Shown: one piece after another, positions 32,991 to 41,837 of the stretch
Position numbering within the stretch: the stretch's first letter is position 1
Layout: the number at the start of each line of letters is the position of its first letter
Source: Streptomyces europaeiscabiei
Lineage (GTDB): Bacteria > Actinomycetota > Actinomycetes > Streptomycetales > Streptomycetaceae
Reading direction: 5' to 3'
Length of the DNA stretch: 51,336 bases
NCBI RefSeq assembly: GCF_001550375.1
Contig: NZ_LRTR01000630.1
Coordinates: 1-51,336 of the forward strand
Made by a program: the position numbers and the translations under genes
The notes under the pieces: model-generated
Databases searched by the model: none
Seen by the model: the letters and a program-made list of their open reading frames with translations, nothing else
What the model was told of the DNA's origin: nothing

Positions 32991-33024
32991 GGGGAGAGAA
33001 CATCCAGGGAGGAAATTCTCCCCC
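32991..33024. promoter_or_regulatory. Candidate operators, sites B1 and B2 (ADH/XRE divergent promoter)
   Basis: B1, GGGAGGAAATTCTCCCCC (33007-33024), ends 23 bp before the XRE start and matches sites A and C. B2, GGGGAGAGAACATCC (32991-33005), matches the reverse complement of site A's right half with two extra bases. Their position between divergent genes suits a regulator that controls both the dehydrogenase operon and its own gene. Confidence 0.6.
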
Positions 33025-33047
33025 TTTCCCCAGGTGCGATCGATGTC

Positions 33048-33929
33048 ATGCTGGGAAGCATGACCAGCGATGCCACCCTGAATGAACTGGGAGAATTCCT
33101 CAAGAAGCGCCGCTCAGAGCTGAGCCCGCGCGCGGTCGGGTTGCCGGAGACAGGCGGTCCCCGACGGGTGGCAGGGCTGCGCCGTGAGGAGGTCGCCCAG
33201 CTCGCCTCCATCAGCACGGACTACTACACGCGGCTGGAGCAGGGCCGTATGCAGGCGTCGGCTCCCGTGCTGGACACCATCGCCCGCGTCCTTCACCTGG
33301 ACGACGACGAGCGGGGCTATCTCTTCCAGCTCGCGGGCAGGACCACCATCCGCACCCGGCGCCACGGCAGGCAGAAGGTGCAGCCCCAGCTGCAACGCGT
33401 GCTGGACGACCTCACCGCCACCCCGGCCATCGTGCAGGGCCGGCGCGGGGACATTCTGGCGTGGAACGCGCTGGCGGCAGCCCTGGTCACCGACTTCTCC
33501 CGCATTCCGGAGAGGCACCGCAACTACCCGCGGCTCATCTTCACCGATCCGGCGATGCGCAGCCTGTACGCCGACTGGGAGAGCTCGGCACGCATCGCCG
33601 TGTCACAGGTACGGATGGAGGCGGCTCAGTATCCCGAGGACCCCCGTCTCATCGCACTGGTCGGTGAACTGTCCACACGCGACCAGCAGTTCGCCCAGTG
33701 GTGGGGCGACCACAAGGTCGCCGCCCGCACCGTGGGCACCAAGACCCTGAACCACCCGGTCGTCGGAGAACTCGTCCTGGACTGGGACACCCTCACGGCC
33801 AACACCGATCCCGACCAGCACCTGACCGTCTGGACCGCCGCCCCCGGTTCTCCCACCCACGAGCGGCTGCGCATCCTCGCCTCCTGGGCCGCCGACCAGA
33901 ACATGGCGCCCTCTTCGTCGCTCCGCTGA
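33048..33929 (+). CDS. XRE-family regulator with MmyB-like ligand domain
   Basis: A 293-residue protein. The N-terminal helix-turn-helix (about 10-85) is LGEFLKKRRSELSPRAVGLP, RRVAGLRREEVAQLASISTD, YYTRLEQGRMQASAPVLDTI. The C-terminal MmyB-like domain (about 105-285) has VLDDLTATPAIVQGRRGDIL, AWNALAAALV, RLIFTDPAMRSLYADWE and GTKTLNHPVVGELVLDWDTL. This is the MltR/MmyB-like family of Streptomyces, often divergent from dehydrogenase genes. ATG at 33048 or at 33060 could start. It is a likely regulator of ADH-SDR-lipoprotein, MFS-1 and MFS-2 through the shared sites. Confidence 0.93.
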   Translation: MLGSMTSDATLNELGEFLKKRRSELSPRAVGLPETGGPRRVAGLRREEVAQLASISTDYYTRLEQGRMQASAPVLDTIARVLHLDDDERGYLFQLAGRTTIRTRRHGRQKVQPQLQRVLDDLTATPAIVQGRRGDILAWNALAAALVTDFSRIPERHRNYPRLIFTDPAMRSLYADWESSARIAVSQVRMEAAQYPEDPRLIALVGELSTRDQQFAQWWGDHKVAARTVGTKTLNHPVVGELVLDWDTLTANTDPDQHLTVWTAAPGSPTHERLRILASWAADQNMAPSSSLR

Positions 33930-34036
33930 CCGGTGCCGCGCCCACACTGACGGTGGCTCCGCCGGGTCGTACCTCACGCTCTGTCGGTCGGCGAGCGTGA
34001 CCGGCTGCTCGCCGGTGGGACGAGCCGAGCGCCGCG

Positions 34037-35287
34037 TCAGGCAATGTCCTGAGCGCCGCACCCGATCGACTGGTCTGCGGCTGCTCCGGGCTGAGGCGGG
34101 AGCGTCTCGGAGCGGGTGGCGCGCATCAGCGCGAGTGCGGTGAGCGGTACGAGGGTGAAAGCGGCCGCCACCGTGCCGACCAGCGGGGGCCCTGCTTGTT
34201 CCAGCGGCGAGGTCAGGGCGGTGCCCGCCGCCCAGGAACCGATGGCGATGCCCACGTTGGGTGCCGCGCCGCTGAGGCCGGAGACGAGGGTGGGTGCGGA
34301 ACCGGCGAAGCGCAGGGCCAGTGCGCCGAGCGCCGGGTTTGCGGCGAAGCCGGCCATCCCCATCAGTGTCACCAGGACGACGGCAGCCACAGGGCTGGTG
34401 GAGAGAAGGGTCAACAACAGCAGGACCAGCGTGGTCGTGGCGGCGGCCGTGAGGAGCGTGACAAGGGGGCGACGGTCGCCCAGGCGCCCGCCGACCGTGG
34501 TGCCCAGCAGGGCGCCCAGGCCGTAGCCGGTCAGGACCATGGGCACGGCCCCAGCGGAGATGTCGGCCCGTTCGGTGAGCAGGGGCGAGATGTAGGTGTA
34601 CGTCGCCAGGACACCGCCCATCAGCAGCGTCATGGAACTCAGCGTCAGCCAGACCCGAACATCCCGCAGCGCGGCGAACTCGGCTCGGACGGAAGGCGCT
34701 TCGCGTCGCTCGTCGGCAGGGATGTACCGTCCGATGACCGCGGCTGCGCCGGCTGACAGCGCGGCCAGCACCCAGAACGGTCCGCGCCAGCCCGACAGCT
34801 GCCCCAGCCACGCGCCCAGCGGTACGCCGGCGACGGTGGCCACGGTCAGACCTCCCAGAAGCATGCCCAGGGTGCGTGACGTCGCTGCCGGCCCTGCCGC
34901 GGTCGTGGCCACGATCGCGCCGACGCACCAGAAGGTCCCGGTGGCCAGTGCAGTCACCACGCGGGCCGCGAGCACGAGAGCGAAGGACGAACTGAGCGCG
35001 GCGACCAGGTGGCCGAGGGCGAAGACGGCGAGCGCGAGGACCAGCGTGGAGCGCCGGGGCAGGTGCAGCGTCGCGACAGCCATCGCCGGTGCGCCGACGA
35101 TCATGCCTGCCGCGAATGCCGTGATGAGCAGACCTGCCTGAGGCAGGGAGACATTCAGATCATCGGCGATATCGGGGAGCAGGCCCGCGATGACGAATTC
35201 GGTGGTGCCCATGAGGAATGTTCCGGCAGACAGCACGAATACGACGAAGGGCAGCTTGCGGGGTCGGCCGTCACTCGGGGGTGTCAT
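34037..35287 (-). CDS. MFS exporter, DHA1 family (MFS-2)
   Basis: A 416-residue, 12-helix protein, paralogous to MFS-1. It starts MTPPSDGRPRKLPFVVFVLS, then AGTFLMGTTEFVIAGLLPDI and QAGLLITAFAAGMIVGAPAM, with WRGPFWVLAALSAG, LLMGGVLATYTYISPLLTER and GTTVGGRLGDRRPLVTLL shared almost word for word with MFS-1. ATG at 35287 has AAAGGAGAAC upstream. It is convergent with the XRE gene, and a copy of the shared operator (35374-35390) lies 87 bp upstream. The two exporters may have arisen by duplication and stayed under one regulator. Confidence 0.92.
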   Translation of the reverse strand: MTPPSDGRPRKLPFVVFVLSAGTFLMGTTEFVIAGLLPDIADDLNVSLPQAGLLITAFAAGMIVGAPAMAVATLHLPRRSTLVLALAVFALGHLVAALSSSFALVLAARVVTALATGTFWCVGAIVATTAAGPAATSRTLGMLLGGLTVATVAGVPLGAWLGQLSGWRGPFWVLAALSAGAAAVIGRYIPADERREAPSVRAEFAALRDVRVWLTLSSMTLLMGGVLATYTYISPLLTERADISAGAVPMVLTGYGLGALLGTTVGGRLGDRRPLVTLLTAAATTTLVLLLLTLLSTSPVAAVVLVTLMGMAGFAANPALGALALRFAGSAPTLVSGLSGAAPNVGIAIGSWAAGTALTSPLEQAGPPLVGTVAAAFTLVPLTALALMRATRSETLPPQPGAAADQSIGCGAQDIA

Positions 35288-35373
35288 TCGGTGGCGTTCT
35301 CCTTTCAGGGCGACGTGCGACCGCTGCAGGGTGGGGACGCCGTTGAGCATCGCACCGCACGGGCGTTCTGTGA

Positions 35374-35390
35374 GGGGGAGGAATTTCTCT
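35374..35390. promoter_or_regulatory. Candidate operator, site C (upstream of MFS-2)
   Basis: GGGGGAGGAATTTCTCT shares GGGAGGAWDTTCTC with sites A and B1; its right arm is weaker (CTCTCT rather than CTCCCC). Confidence 0.5.
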
Positions 35391-35447
35391 CTGCTTTGTG
35401 GCGGAGCGGCAAAGTGATCTCCGCCGGCGAACGACTCCCGGTTCCCC

Positions 35448-36437
35448 CTAGCCGCCGATTGCGGACATCGGGCGGTCCGGCTGGACGAACGTCGGGTCGT
35501 CCAGGCCCGCGCCCGCCTTCTTGCCCCCCATCGCCACCTTCCAGATGCGGGCCATCTCCTCGTCCGGGGCTCCCGAGCGCAGGGCCGCGCGCAGGTCGGT
35601 CTCCTCCGTTGCGAACAGGCAGGTGCGGACCTGGCCGTCGGCGGTGAGGCGGGTGCGGTCGCAGGCTGAGCAGAAGGGGCGGGTGACCGAGGCGATGACG
35701 CCGACCACGTGCGGGCCGCCGTCCACCAGCCAGCGTTCCGCCGGGGCCGAGCCGCGCTTTTCGGAGCCCTCTTCCGTCAGGTCGAAGCGGGTGCGCAGGG
35801 AGGTGAGGATGTCGCCTGCGGTGATCATGCCGTCGCGCTTCCAGCCGTGCTGGGCGTCCAGGGGCATCTGCTCGATGAAGCGCAGCTCGTAGTCGTGCTC
35901 GACCGCCCAGGCCAGCAGGTCGGGGGCCTCGTCGTCGTTCAGGCCCGGCATCAGGACCGAGTTGACCTTCACCGGGGTCAGGCCCACCTCACGGGCCGCG
36001 TACAGGCCCTCGATGACGTCCTTGTGGCGGTCCCGGCGGGTGAGGGTCTTGAAGACGTCCGGGCGCAGGGTGTCCAGGGAGACGTTGACCCGGTCCAGGC
36101 CCGCCGCCTTCAGCGCGGTCGCGGTGCGCTTGAGGCCGATGCCGTTGGTCGTCAGCGACATCTGAGGGCGGGGCTCCAGGGCCGCCACCCGCTCCACCAT
36201 GCCCACCAGGCCAGGGCGCAGCAGCGGCTCGCCGCCCGTGAAGCGGACCTCCTCGATGCCCAGCGAGGTGACCGCGATGTCGATCAGGCGGACGATCTCG
36301 TCGTCCGAGAGCAGATCGGGCTTGGCCAGCCACTGCAGGCCCTCCTCGGGCATGCAGTACGTACAGCGCAGATTGCACCGGTCGGTCAGCGAGACCCTCA
36401 GGTCCGTGGCCTGTCGGCCGTAGGTGTCGATCAGCAC
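35448..36437 (-). CDS. moaA: GTP 3',8-cyclase MoaA (molybdenum cofactor synthesis)
   Basis: A 329-residue radical-SAM enzyme that starts molybdenum cofactor synthesis by converting GTP to 3',8-cyclo-7,8-dihydro-GTP. The N-terminal cluster motif is CNLRCTYC (C21, C25, C28), followed by RFTGGEPLLRPGL. The C-terminal second cluster is FCSACDRTRLTADGQVRTC. The protein ends in Gly-Gly (SAIGG), the activity-linked GG tail of MoaA. The GTG at 36437 overlaps the end of the XdhC-type gene (stop at 36431), so translation is probably coupled. It supplies cofactor to the oxidoreductase encoded upstream. Confidence 0.97.
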   Translation of the reverse strand: MLIDTYGRQATDLRVSLTDRCNLRCTYCMPEEGLQWLAKPDLLSDDEIVRLIDIAVTSLGIEEVRFTGGEPLLRPGLVGMVERVAALEPRPQMSLTTNGIGLKRTATALKAAGLDRVNVSLDTLRPDVFKTLTRRDRHKDVIEGLYAAREVGLTPVKVNSVLMPGLNDDEAPDLLAWAVEHDYELRFIEQMPLDAQHGWKRDGMITAGDILTSLRTRFDLTEEGSEKRGSAPAERWLVDGGPHVVGVIASVTRPFCSACDRTRLTADGQVRTCLFATEETDLRAALRSGAPDEEMARIWKVAMGGKKAGAGLDDPTFVQPDRPMSAIGG

Positions 36438-37597
36438 GTGCCTGAGACCATTCCTGCCCCGTGCGGCGCTGTCTTTGGCACCGCCCCGGAAACGCGGTGG
36501 ATCGGGCCGCTGACCCGGACCAGAGGCAGGCCACTCGCTCCGCCGGCGTGGGCGATGATCTCGGCGGTGATGGAGATGGCCGTCTCCTCGGGGGTGCGGG
36601 CGCCGAGGTCGAGGCCGATCGGGGAGCGCAGCCGGGCCAACTGCTCCTCAGTGGCGCCGACTTCGCGCAGGCGGTCGAGACGTGCGTCGTGGGTCCGCCG
36701 GGAGCCCATGGCTCCGACGTAGCCGACGGGCAGGTCGAGGGCGAGCTGGAGCAGGGGGATGTCGAACTTGGCGTCGTGGGTGAGCACGCAGACGGCGGTA
36801 CGGTCGTCCACGGCTGTCCGGGCCAGGTAGCGGTGGGGCCAGTCGACGACGACCTCGTCGGCGTGCGGGAATCGGGCTTCGGTGGCGAAGACGGGGCGGG
36901 CGTCGCACACGGTGACGTGATAGCCGAGGAAGCAACCGGCCTGGGCGAGGGCGGCGGCGAAGTCGATGGCGCCGAAGATGAGCATGCGGGGGCGGGTGGC
37001 GGCCGCGTGGACGAGGACGGTGAGCTTCTCGGGGCAGGTGTCGGTGTCTCCGCCGAGCGCGAGGAGAGCGGTGCGTCCGGTGCGCAGTTGCGCGGTGGCC
37101 CGGTCCGCTACCGCCCGGCCGGTAGCCCCCTCACCGAGCGCGCGGTCGGCGATCCAACCGTCGCCGAGGACGCTCAAAGTGGTGCCGAGCAATCCCTGGG
37201 GCCCGTCCACGACTTGGGCGACGGCAGCGGGCCGGCCCTCGGCCGCCTCGGCGAGCGCCGCGCCGAGATGCGGCTGGGCGGCCGGGTCGAGATGCTGTAC
37301 GAGTACGTCGAGTTCGCCGCCGCAGGTCAGGCCCACTGCGAAGGCGTCGTCGTCGGAGTAGCCGAACCATGCACGCTGGGGGATGTCTCGGTGCTGGAGG
37401 ACCTGGCGGCAGAGCTCGTACACCGCGCCTTCGACACAGCCGCCGGAGATGCTGCCGATGGCGTTGCCGTCCTCGTCCACCGCCACCGACGTACCGATGG
37501 GCAAGGGTGCGCTGCCGGTGACGTCGACGACCGTGGCCAGGGCGAAGGGGCGTTCCTCGCGGCACCAGCGGTGCAGTGTGTCCGCGATGTTCAGCAT
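36431..37597 (-). CDS. XdhC/CoxI-family molybdenum hydroxylase maturation factor
   Basis: A 388-residue protein. The N-terminal XdhC/CoxI domain reads MLNIADTLHRWCREERPFAL, ATVVDVTGSAPLPIGTSVAV and GSISGGCVEGAVYELCRQVL, with the SGGCVE motif that carries the conserved cysteine. The C-terminal XdhC Rossmann domain has LIFGAIDFAAALAQAGCFLG, YHVTVCDARPVFATEARFPH, VLTHDAKFDIPLLQLALDLP, VGYVGAMGSRRTHDARLDRL and RSPIGLDLGARTPEETAISI. Such proteins bind Moco, add the terminal sulfur ligand and insert it into the enzyme. It lies between the oxidoreductase subunits and moaA. ATG at 37597 is the start. Confidence 0.93.
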   Translation of the reverse strand: MLNIADTLHRWCREERPFALATVVDVTGSAPLPIGTSVAVDEDGNAIGSISGGCVEGAVYELCRQVLQHRDIPQRAWFGYSDDDAFAVGLTCGGELDVLVQHLDPAAQPHLGAALAEAAEGRPAAVAQVVDGPQGLLGTTLSVLGDGWIADRALGEGATGRAVADRATAQLRTGRTALLALGGDTDTCPEKLTVLVHAAATRPRMLIFGAIDFAAALAQAGCFLGYHVTVCDARPVFATEARFPHADEVVVDWPHRYLARTAVDDRTAVCVLTHDAKFDIPLLQLALDLPVGYVGAMGSRRTHDARLDRLREVGATEEQLARLRSPIGLDLGARTPEETAISITAEIIAHAGGASGLPLVRVSGPIHRVSGAVPKTAPHGAGMVSGTC

Positions 37598-37745
37598 GGG
37601 GGTCTCCAGCACAGACGGTCGCTGTCGCAGATGGTGGGTCGGGCCGCCGCCGCGTCCACGGGGGCGCATGCGCGGCGGCGGCCCGGGGAGGTCCGGCAGC
37701 CGTACGGGGAGTTCGGCTGCCGGACCGTGCATGGAAGCGGTGTCG

Positions 37746-39938
37746 TCAGAGCAACGCCTCCGCGGTGATGGGCAGTTGGCGGATCCGTCGGCCGGTGGCG
37801 TTGAAGACCGCGTTGCCGATCGCGGCCGCCACACCGACCTGGACGACCTCGCCGAGTCCCTTGACGCCCAGCAGGTTGCCGGCGTTGTCCTCGCCCTCCA
37901 GGTAGATCGACCTGATCTCGGGGACGTCGGCGTTCACGGGTACGAGGTAGTCGGCGAGACTGGAGTTCACGATCCGCCCGTCGCGGTGGTCGGTGACCGT
38001 GTGCTCCAACAGTGCCTGGCCGATGCCGCCCACGATGCCGCCGAACGCCTGGCTCTCGGCGAGCTTGGGGCTGATGATCCGCCCCGCGTCGTACACGCCG
38101 AGCATTCTCCGCACCCGCACCAGGCCCAGGTCCGCGTCCACCGAGACCTCGGCGAAGGTCGCGCTGTAGGCGAAGTAGGCGGACCGCTCGGAGCCAGGTC
38201 CCTCGTAAGAACCGTTCGCCTCCAGACGGGAGCGGTCGTTGCGGGCCAGCAGGCTCTGGTAGGTCTCACCGCGCGCCGTGTCGTTCCGCACGTGCAGTCG
38301 GCCGTTGCGCACGACCACGTCGTCCGCGTTCACCCCGTACAGGGGTGACTCCCGGTCCTCCACGGCCAGCTTGATCGCCTGTTGCCGCACCTTGTCGCAG
38401 GCGTCGACGACGGCCGAGCCCACACTGGCCATGGTCGCCGAACCGCCGTGTGGCGAGGTGAACGGATACTCCGAGTCACCCAGCCGGAACGTGACCGTGC
38501 GCATGGTCAACCCGAGGGCGTCCGCGGCGACTTGGGTCTGGGACGTGTACGTGCCCGGCCCCATGTCGGTGGTAGCCGCCTCCACGACCGCTGTGCCGTC
38601 GGCGTCCAGCCGCGCCCTGGCCTGTGCCGGAAATCGCCCGCAGTCGTAGGCCCCGGCGGCCATGCCCAGGCCGATCAGCAGGTTCCCGTCCCGCGTGGAG
38701 CGCGGCTCGGGGTTGCGGCGGTCCCAGCCGAACTCGCGGGCGCCGACCGTATAGCACTCGCTCAGTCGCCGGGTGGAGAACGGCTCGTCGGTCGACTCGT
38801 CCTCGGCCGGTTCGTTGCGCCGGCGCAGCTCGATCGGGTCGATGCCGAGCTCGTCGGCGAGCTCGTCCATGGCCGACTCGATCACGAACGACGCGGGGGC
38901 GAAGCCGGGCCCGCGCATCCAGATCGGGGTGTTCACGTCCAACGGCACCTGCCGGTACGCCTGGCGGACGTTGGGCATGCTGTACATCATCTGGCCCGTG
39001 CCCAGAACGGCCTCGGAGAACGTCTCGTACGACGAGGTCTCGTGGTCGATGTCGTGGATCGCGGCGTTCAGCCGGCCGCGCCGGGTGCTGCCGAGGCGCA
39101 GCCGGTACTCGTAGGCCGGCCGGAATCCGGTGCCGAAGTACATCTGCTTGCGCGACAGCACCAGCTTCACCGGGCGCCGCGTCACCCGCGCGGCCAGCGC
39201 GGCGACGATCGTGTGCGGCCAGCAGCGCAGTCCACTGCCGAAGCCGCCGCCGACGAACGGGTTGATGACCCGCACCGCGTCCGCCGGGAGGTCGAAGACC
39301 GCGGCGATCTCGTCGTGCGTGCCCATCACCCACTGCGTCTTGTCCCACACCGTCAGCCGGTTGCCCTCCCAGCGGGCGACGGTGGCGTGCGGCTCCATCG
39401 GGTTGTGGTGGTTGCGCGCCAGTTCGTACTTCAGGTCCAGCCGTACGGCGGAGGAGCGCAGCCCTGCTTCCGCGTCCCCGCGCGCGTAGGGCGTCGGCTC
39501 GCCCGGCTTGGCCTTGGTGATGTCGGTCGAGGGCTTTTCGGCGTCGTAGCGGACCTTGACCAGGCTCGCGCCGTGCTGCGCGGCCTCCAGGGTGGCGGCC
39601 ACCACCACGGCGACGGGCTGGCCGTGGAAGAGAACCCTGTCGTCCTGGAAGACCCGAAGTCTGCGTCCGGCCGGGTTGTTGGAGCCGGCGTTGTCGCGGT
39701 ACGGCAGTTTCGGGGCGTTGCCGTGGTGGATCACCCGCAGCACGCCCGCGTGTTTCTCGGCGTCGCGTGTGTCGATGGACCTGATGCGGCCACGTCCGAT
39801 GCTCGCGTCGACGATGACGGCGTGCACGGCACCCTTGATGTCATGTTCGGCGGCGTACTCCGCCTTGCCGGTGACCTTGAGCCGGCCGTCCACGCGGGAC
39901 AGCGGCGCACCTACGGCTGCCTGCGGCTGGGAGCTCAT
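37746..39938 (-). CDS. Molybdopterin-binding subunit of a PaoC/xanthine dehydrogenase-type oxidoreductase
   Basis: A 730-residue protein. The N-terminal a/b hammerhead domain (about 15-120) is GAPLSRVDGRLKVTGKAEYA with VSVVV-like strands. The molybdopterin domain has NPFVGGGFGSGLRCWPHTIV (Gly-rich cofactor loop), RGPGFAPASFVIESAMDELA, and near the C-terminus FGGIVGGIGQALLEHTV and KGLGEVVQVGVAAAIGNAVF. The GLGE segment includes the catalytic glutamate. It is like E. coli PaoC (YagR), which oxidises aldehydes. Its ATG overlaps the stop of the FAD gene (ATGA at 39935-39938). No signal peptide is seen; export would rely on the Tat signal of the 2Fe-2S partner. Confidence 0.93.
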   Translation of the reverse strand: MSSQPQAAVGAPLSRVDGRLKVTGKAEYAAEHDIKGAVHAVIVDASIGRGRIRSIDTRDAEKHAGVLRVIHHGNAPKLPYRDNAGSNNPAGRRLRVFQDDRVLFHGQPVAVVVAATLEAAQHGASLVKVRYDAEKPSTDITKAKPGEPTPYARGDAEAGLRSSAVRLDLKYELARNHHNPMEPHATVARWEGNRLTVWDKTQWVMGTHDEIAAVFDLPADAVRVINPFVGGGFGSGLRCWPHTIVAALAARVTRRPVKLVLSRKQMYFGTGFRPAYEYRLRLGSTRRGRLNAAIHDIDHETSSYETFSEAVLGTGQMMYSMPNVRQAYRQVPLDVNTPIWMRGPGFAPASFVIESAMDELADELGIDPIELRRRNEPAEDESTDEPFSTRRLSECYTVGAREFGWDRRNPEPRSTRDGNLLIGLGMAAGAYDCGRFPAQARARLDADGTAVVEAATTDMGPGTYTSQTQVAADALGLTMRTVTFRLGDSEYPFTSPHGGSATMASVGSAVVDACDKVRQQAIKLAVEDRESPLYGVNADDVVVRNGRLHVRNDTARGETYQSLLARNDRSRLEANGSYEGPGSERSAYFAYSATFAEVSVDADLGLVRVRRMLGVYDAGRIISPKLAESQAFGGIVGGIGQALLEHTVTDHRDGRIVNSSLADYLVPVNADVPEIRSIYLEGEDNAGNLLGVKGLGEVVQVGVAAAIGNAVFNATGRRIRQLPITAEALL

Positions 39939-40915
39939 TCCATTTCTCCTACAGTGCGCAGCTGGCGTTCGACGGTTCGCTTCAGGAGCTCGATCTTGAA
40001 CCGGTTGTGCTCAAGGGGGCGGGCGCCGTCGGCCGCGTGACTGGCGGCCTCGGCCCACAGCCGGTCCGAGGGGCGCTCGCCGATCAGGGCCCGCTCGACG
40101 GCGGACAGCTTCCACGGCACCGTGGCCACGCCGCCGGCGGCGACCTTCGCCTCGCGGATCACGCCTCCGCGTACATGCAGCGCGACGGCCGCCGAGGCGA
40201 GCCCGAACGAGTAGGACTGCCGGTCGCGGATCTTCAGGTAGGCCGACTTGAGCGGGCGCGGATACGCCGGGATCTCGACCGCCGTGATCAACTCGCCCCG
40301 CCGGATGTTCTGTTCGTGCTGCGGGGTGCTGCCGGGCCGGAGCAGGAAGTCGGCGAAGGGGAGGCTGCGCTCCTTGCCGTCCGGGGCCTGCAGGTGGACC
40401 GTCGCCTCCAGGGCGGTGAGGGCCACGGCGAAGTCGGAGGCGTGGACGGCCACGCAGTGATCGGAGCCGCCGAGGATCGCGTGGCCGCGGTTGTAGCCCT
40501 GCAAGGCGGCGCAGCCGGAGCCGGGCTCGCGCTTGTTGCAGTCGGCGGTCACATCGCGGAAGTACGTGCAGCGGGTGCGCTGCATGATGTTGCCGCCGAT
40601 GGTGGCCATGTTGCGCAGCTGGGCCGAGGCGCCTCGCAGTGCCTGGGCGGCCACCGGGTAGAGGGAGTTCAGCTTGACGTCGGCGGTCACCACGGCCATC
40701 GGGGACAGGGCGCCGATGCGGATGCCGCCGCCCTTGGTGGCGGTGATCTCACGCAGGGGCAGGGCGCTGATGTCGACCATCGTGTCGGGGGTCTCGACGT
40801 TCTCGCGCATCAGGTCGACCAGCGTGGTGCCGCCGGCGATGTAGCGGCCGCCGCGTCTGCCGGCGTCCAGGGCTTCCCGGACGCTGTTCGCGCGGGTGTA
40901 GGCGAAGGGATACAC
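39935..40915 (-). CDS. FAD-binding subunit of the molybdenum oxidoreductase (PaoB-like)
   Basis: A 326-residue protein. VYPFAYTRANSVREALDAGR and GGRYIAGGTTLVDLMRENVE form the FAD-PCMH domain with the GGTTL flavin loop, and QLRNMATIGGNIMQRTRCTY contains the IGGN motif. The insertion RCTYFRDVTADCNKREPGSG then CAALQGYNRGHAILGGSDHC places several cysteines close together. It corresponds to the extra Fe-S binding segment of E. coli PaoB and CoxM-like subunits. The C-terminal CO-dehydrogenase flavoprotein domain has RRGELITAVEIPAYPRPLKS. GTG at 40915 has AAGGAG upstream. It is co-transcribed with its neighbours. Confidence 0.93.
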   Translation of the reverse strand: MYPFAYTRANSVREALDAGRRGGRYIAGGTTLVDLMRENVETPDTMVDISALPLREITATKGGGIRIGALSPMAVVTADVKLNSLYPVAAQALRGASAQLRNMATIGGNIMQRTRCTYFRDVTADCNKREPGSGCAALQGYNRGHAILGGSDHCVAVHASDFAVALTALEATVHLQAPDGKERSLPFADFLLRPGSTPQHEQNIRRGELITAVEIPAYPRPLKSAYLKIRDRQSYSFGLASAAVALHVRGGVIREAKVAAGGVATVPWKLSAVERALIGERPSDRLWAEAASHAADGARPLEHNRFKIELLKRTVERQLRTVGEME

Positions 40916-40926
40916 GGGGCCGCTCC

Positions 40927-41565
40927 TTACTTGCGGGCGGCGGTCTGCTCGACCGCGCGCACGATCTTGACGTAGCAGCCACAGCGGCAGACGTTGCCGC
41001 TCATGTACTCCCGGATCTCTTCCGGGGAGTTGGTGTGGCCCTCCTGGATGCAGCCGACGCCGGACATGATCTGGCCCGGAGTGCAGAACCCGCACTGGAA
41101 GGCGTCCTCGTCGATGAACGCCTGCTGCAACGGGTGCAGTTCGTCGCTCTTGGCCAGGCCCTCGATCGTGGTGACCTCGGCGCCCTCCAGCCGAACGGCC
41201 AGCGTCAGGCAGGAGTTGACCCGCTGTCCGTCGACCAGCACCGTGCACGCCCCGCAGGCCCCGGCGTTGCAGCCCTTCTTGGAGCCGGTCAGGTCGAGGT
41301 GCTCGCGCAGCAGGTCAAGGAGCGAGGTGCGGTTGTCCACCGTCACCGTGCGGCGAGTGCCGTTGACCGTCAGGGAGACCCGGCTGGAGGGCGCCGGTTC
41401 CGCTGCGGTGGCTTCCTTTGAGCCGGCGAGGAGCGTCCCTCCGGCCACCACGGCACCGCTCACCACGACACCGGTGGCGATGACGGTACGCCGACTGGGC
41501 CCCGAGGGGGACTCACCCGATTCGGTCGAGGGTGGAACTGCGGATTCAGAGAGGTCAGCAGACAT
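40927..41565 (-). CDS. Tat-exported (2Fe-2S) subunit of the molybdenum oxidoreductase (PaoA-like)
   Basis: A 212-residue protein. The N-terminus SGPSRRTVIATGVVVSGAVV is a twin-arginine signal, so the complex is probably exported or faces outside the membrane. The plant-type ferredoxin domain binds the first cluster (GSKKGCNAGACGACTVLVDG). The helical domain binds the second (DAFQCGFCTPGQIMSGVGCI and GNVCRCGCYVKIVRAVEQTA). It is closely parallel to E. coli PaoA (YagT), which also has a Tat leader. It is the first gene of the operon that continues through the FAD, Moco, XdhC and MoaA genes; start ATG 41565. Confidence 0.95.
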   Translation of the reverse strand: MSADLSESAVPPSTESGESPSGPSRRTVIATGVVVSGAVVAGGTLLAGSKEATAAEPAPSSRVSLTVNGTRRTVTVDNRTSLLDLLREHLDLTGSKKGCNAGACGACTVLVDGQRVNSCLTLAVRLEGAEVTTIEGLAKSDELHPLQQAFIDEDAFQCGFCTPGQIMSGVGCIQEGHTNSPEEIREYMSGNVCRCGCYVKIVRAVEQTAARK

Positions 41566-41837
41566 ACGTACGCCTTCGCATCACGGACGGGACAGACGTG
41601 AACAACAGCGGGGCAGCAGGCGTGGGATCAACACCGCCGCGAGGAAAGGGCGACCCTGCGCCTTGGCAGGGCGGCTGGTCACGCCGGAAGTCTTGCACCA
41701 CAGGCGTCACTCATGGCAGGGAGGGTTTTATCCCCCCTTGCTTTTCCTTGGTCACCCCTTGGTCTTTCCGTCCGCAAGTAAGCGCTGAATGAAGGAGGCG
41801 GGCCGTCGAAGGTGCGGCAAGTCGTCGTCCCTGTTGA
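41566..41837. other. Region upstream of the oxidoreductase operon, with an inverted repeat
   Basis: It holds the promoter of the oxidoreductase operon. An imperfect inverted repeat lies near 41716-41741: GCAGGGAGG and CCCCCCTTGC flank GTTTTAT. The stretch 41720-41760 is unusually T-rich for this DNA. The right end borders an IS630-type element. Confidence 0.4.

Noticed and set aside
37383..40040. Plus-strand frames over the Moco and FAD subunits
   Set aside because: Shadows of the molybdenum oxidoreductase genes; no motifs, and the minus-strand genes are complete.
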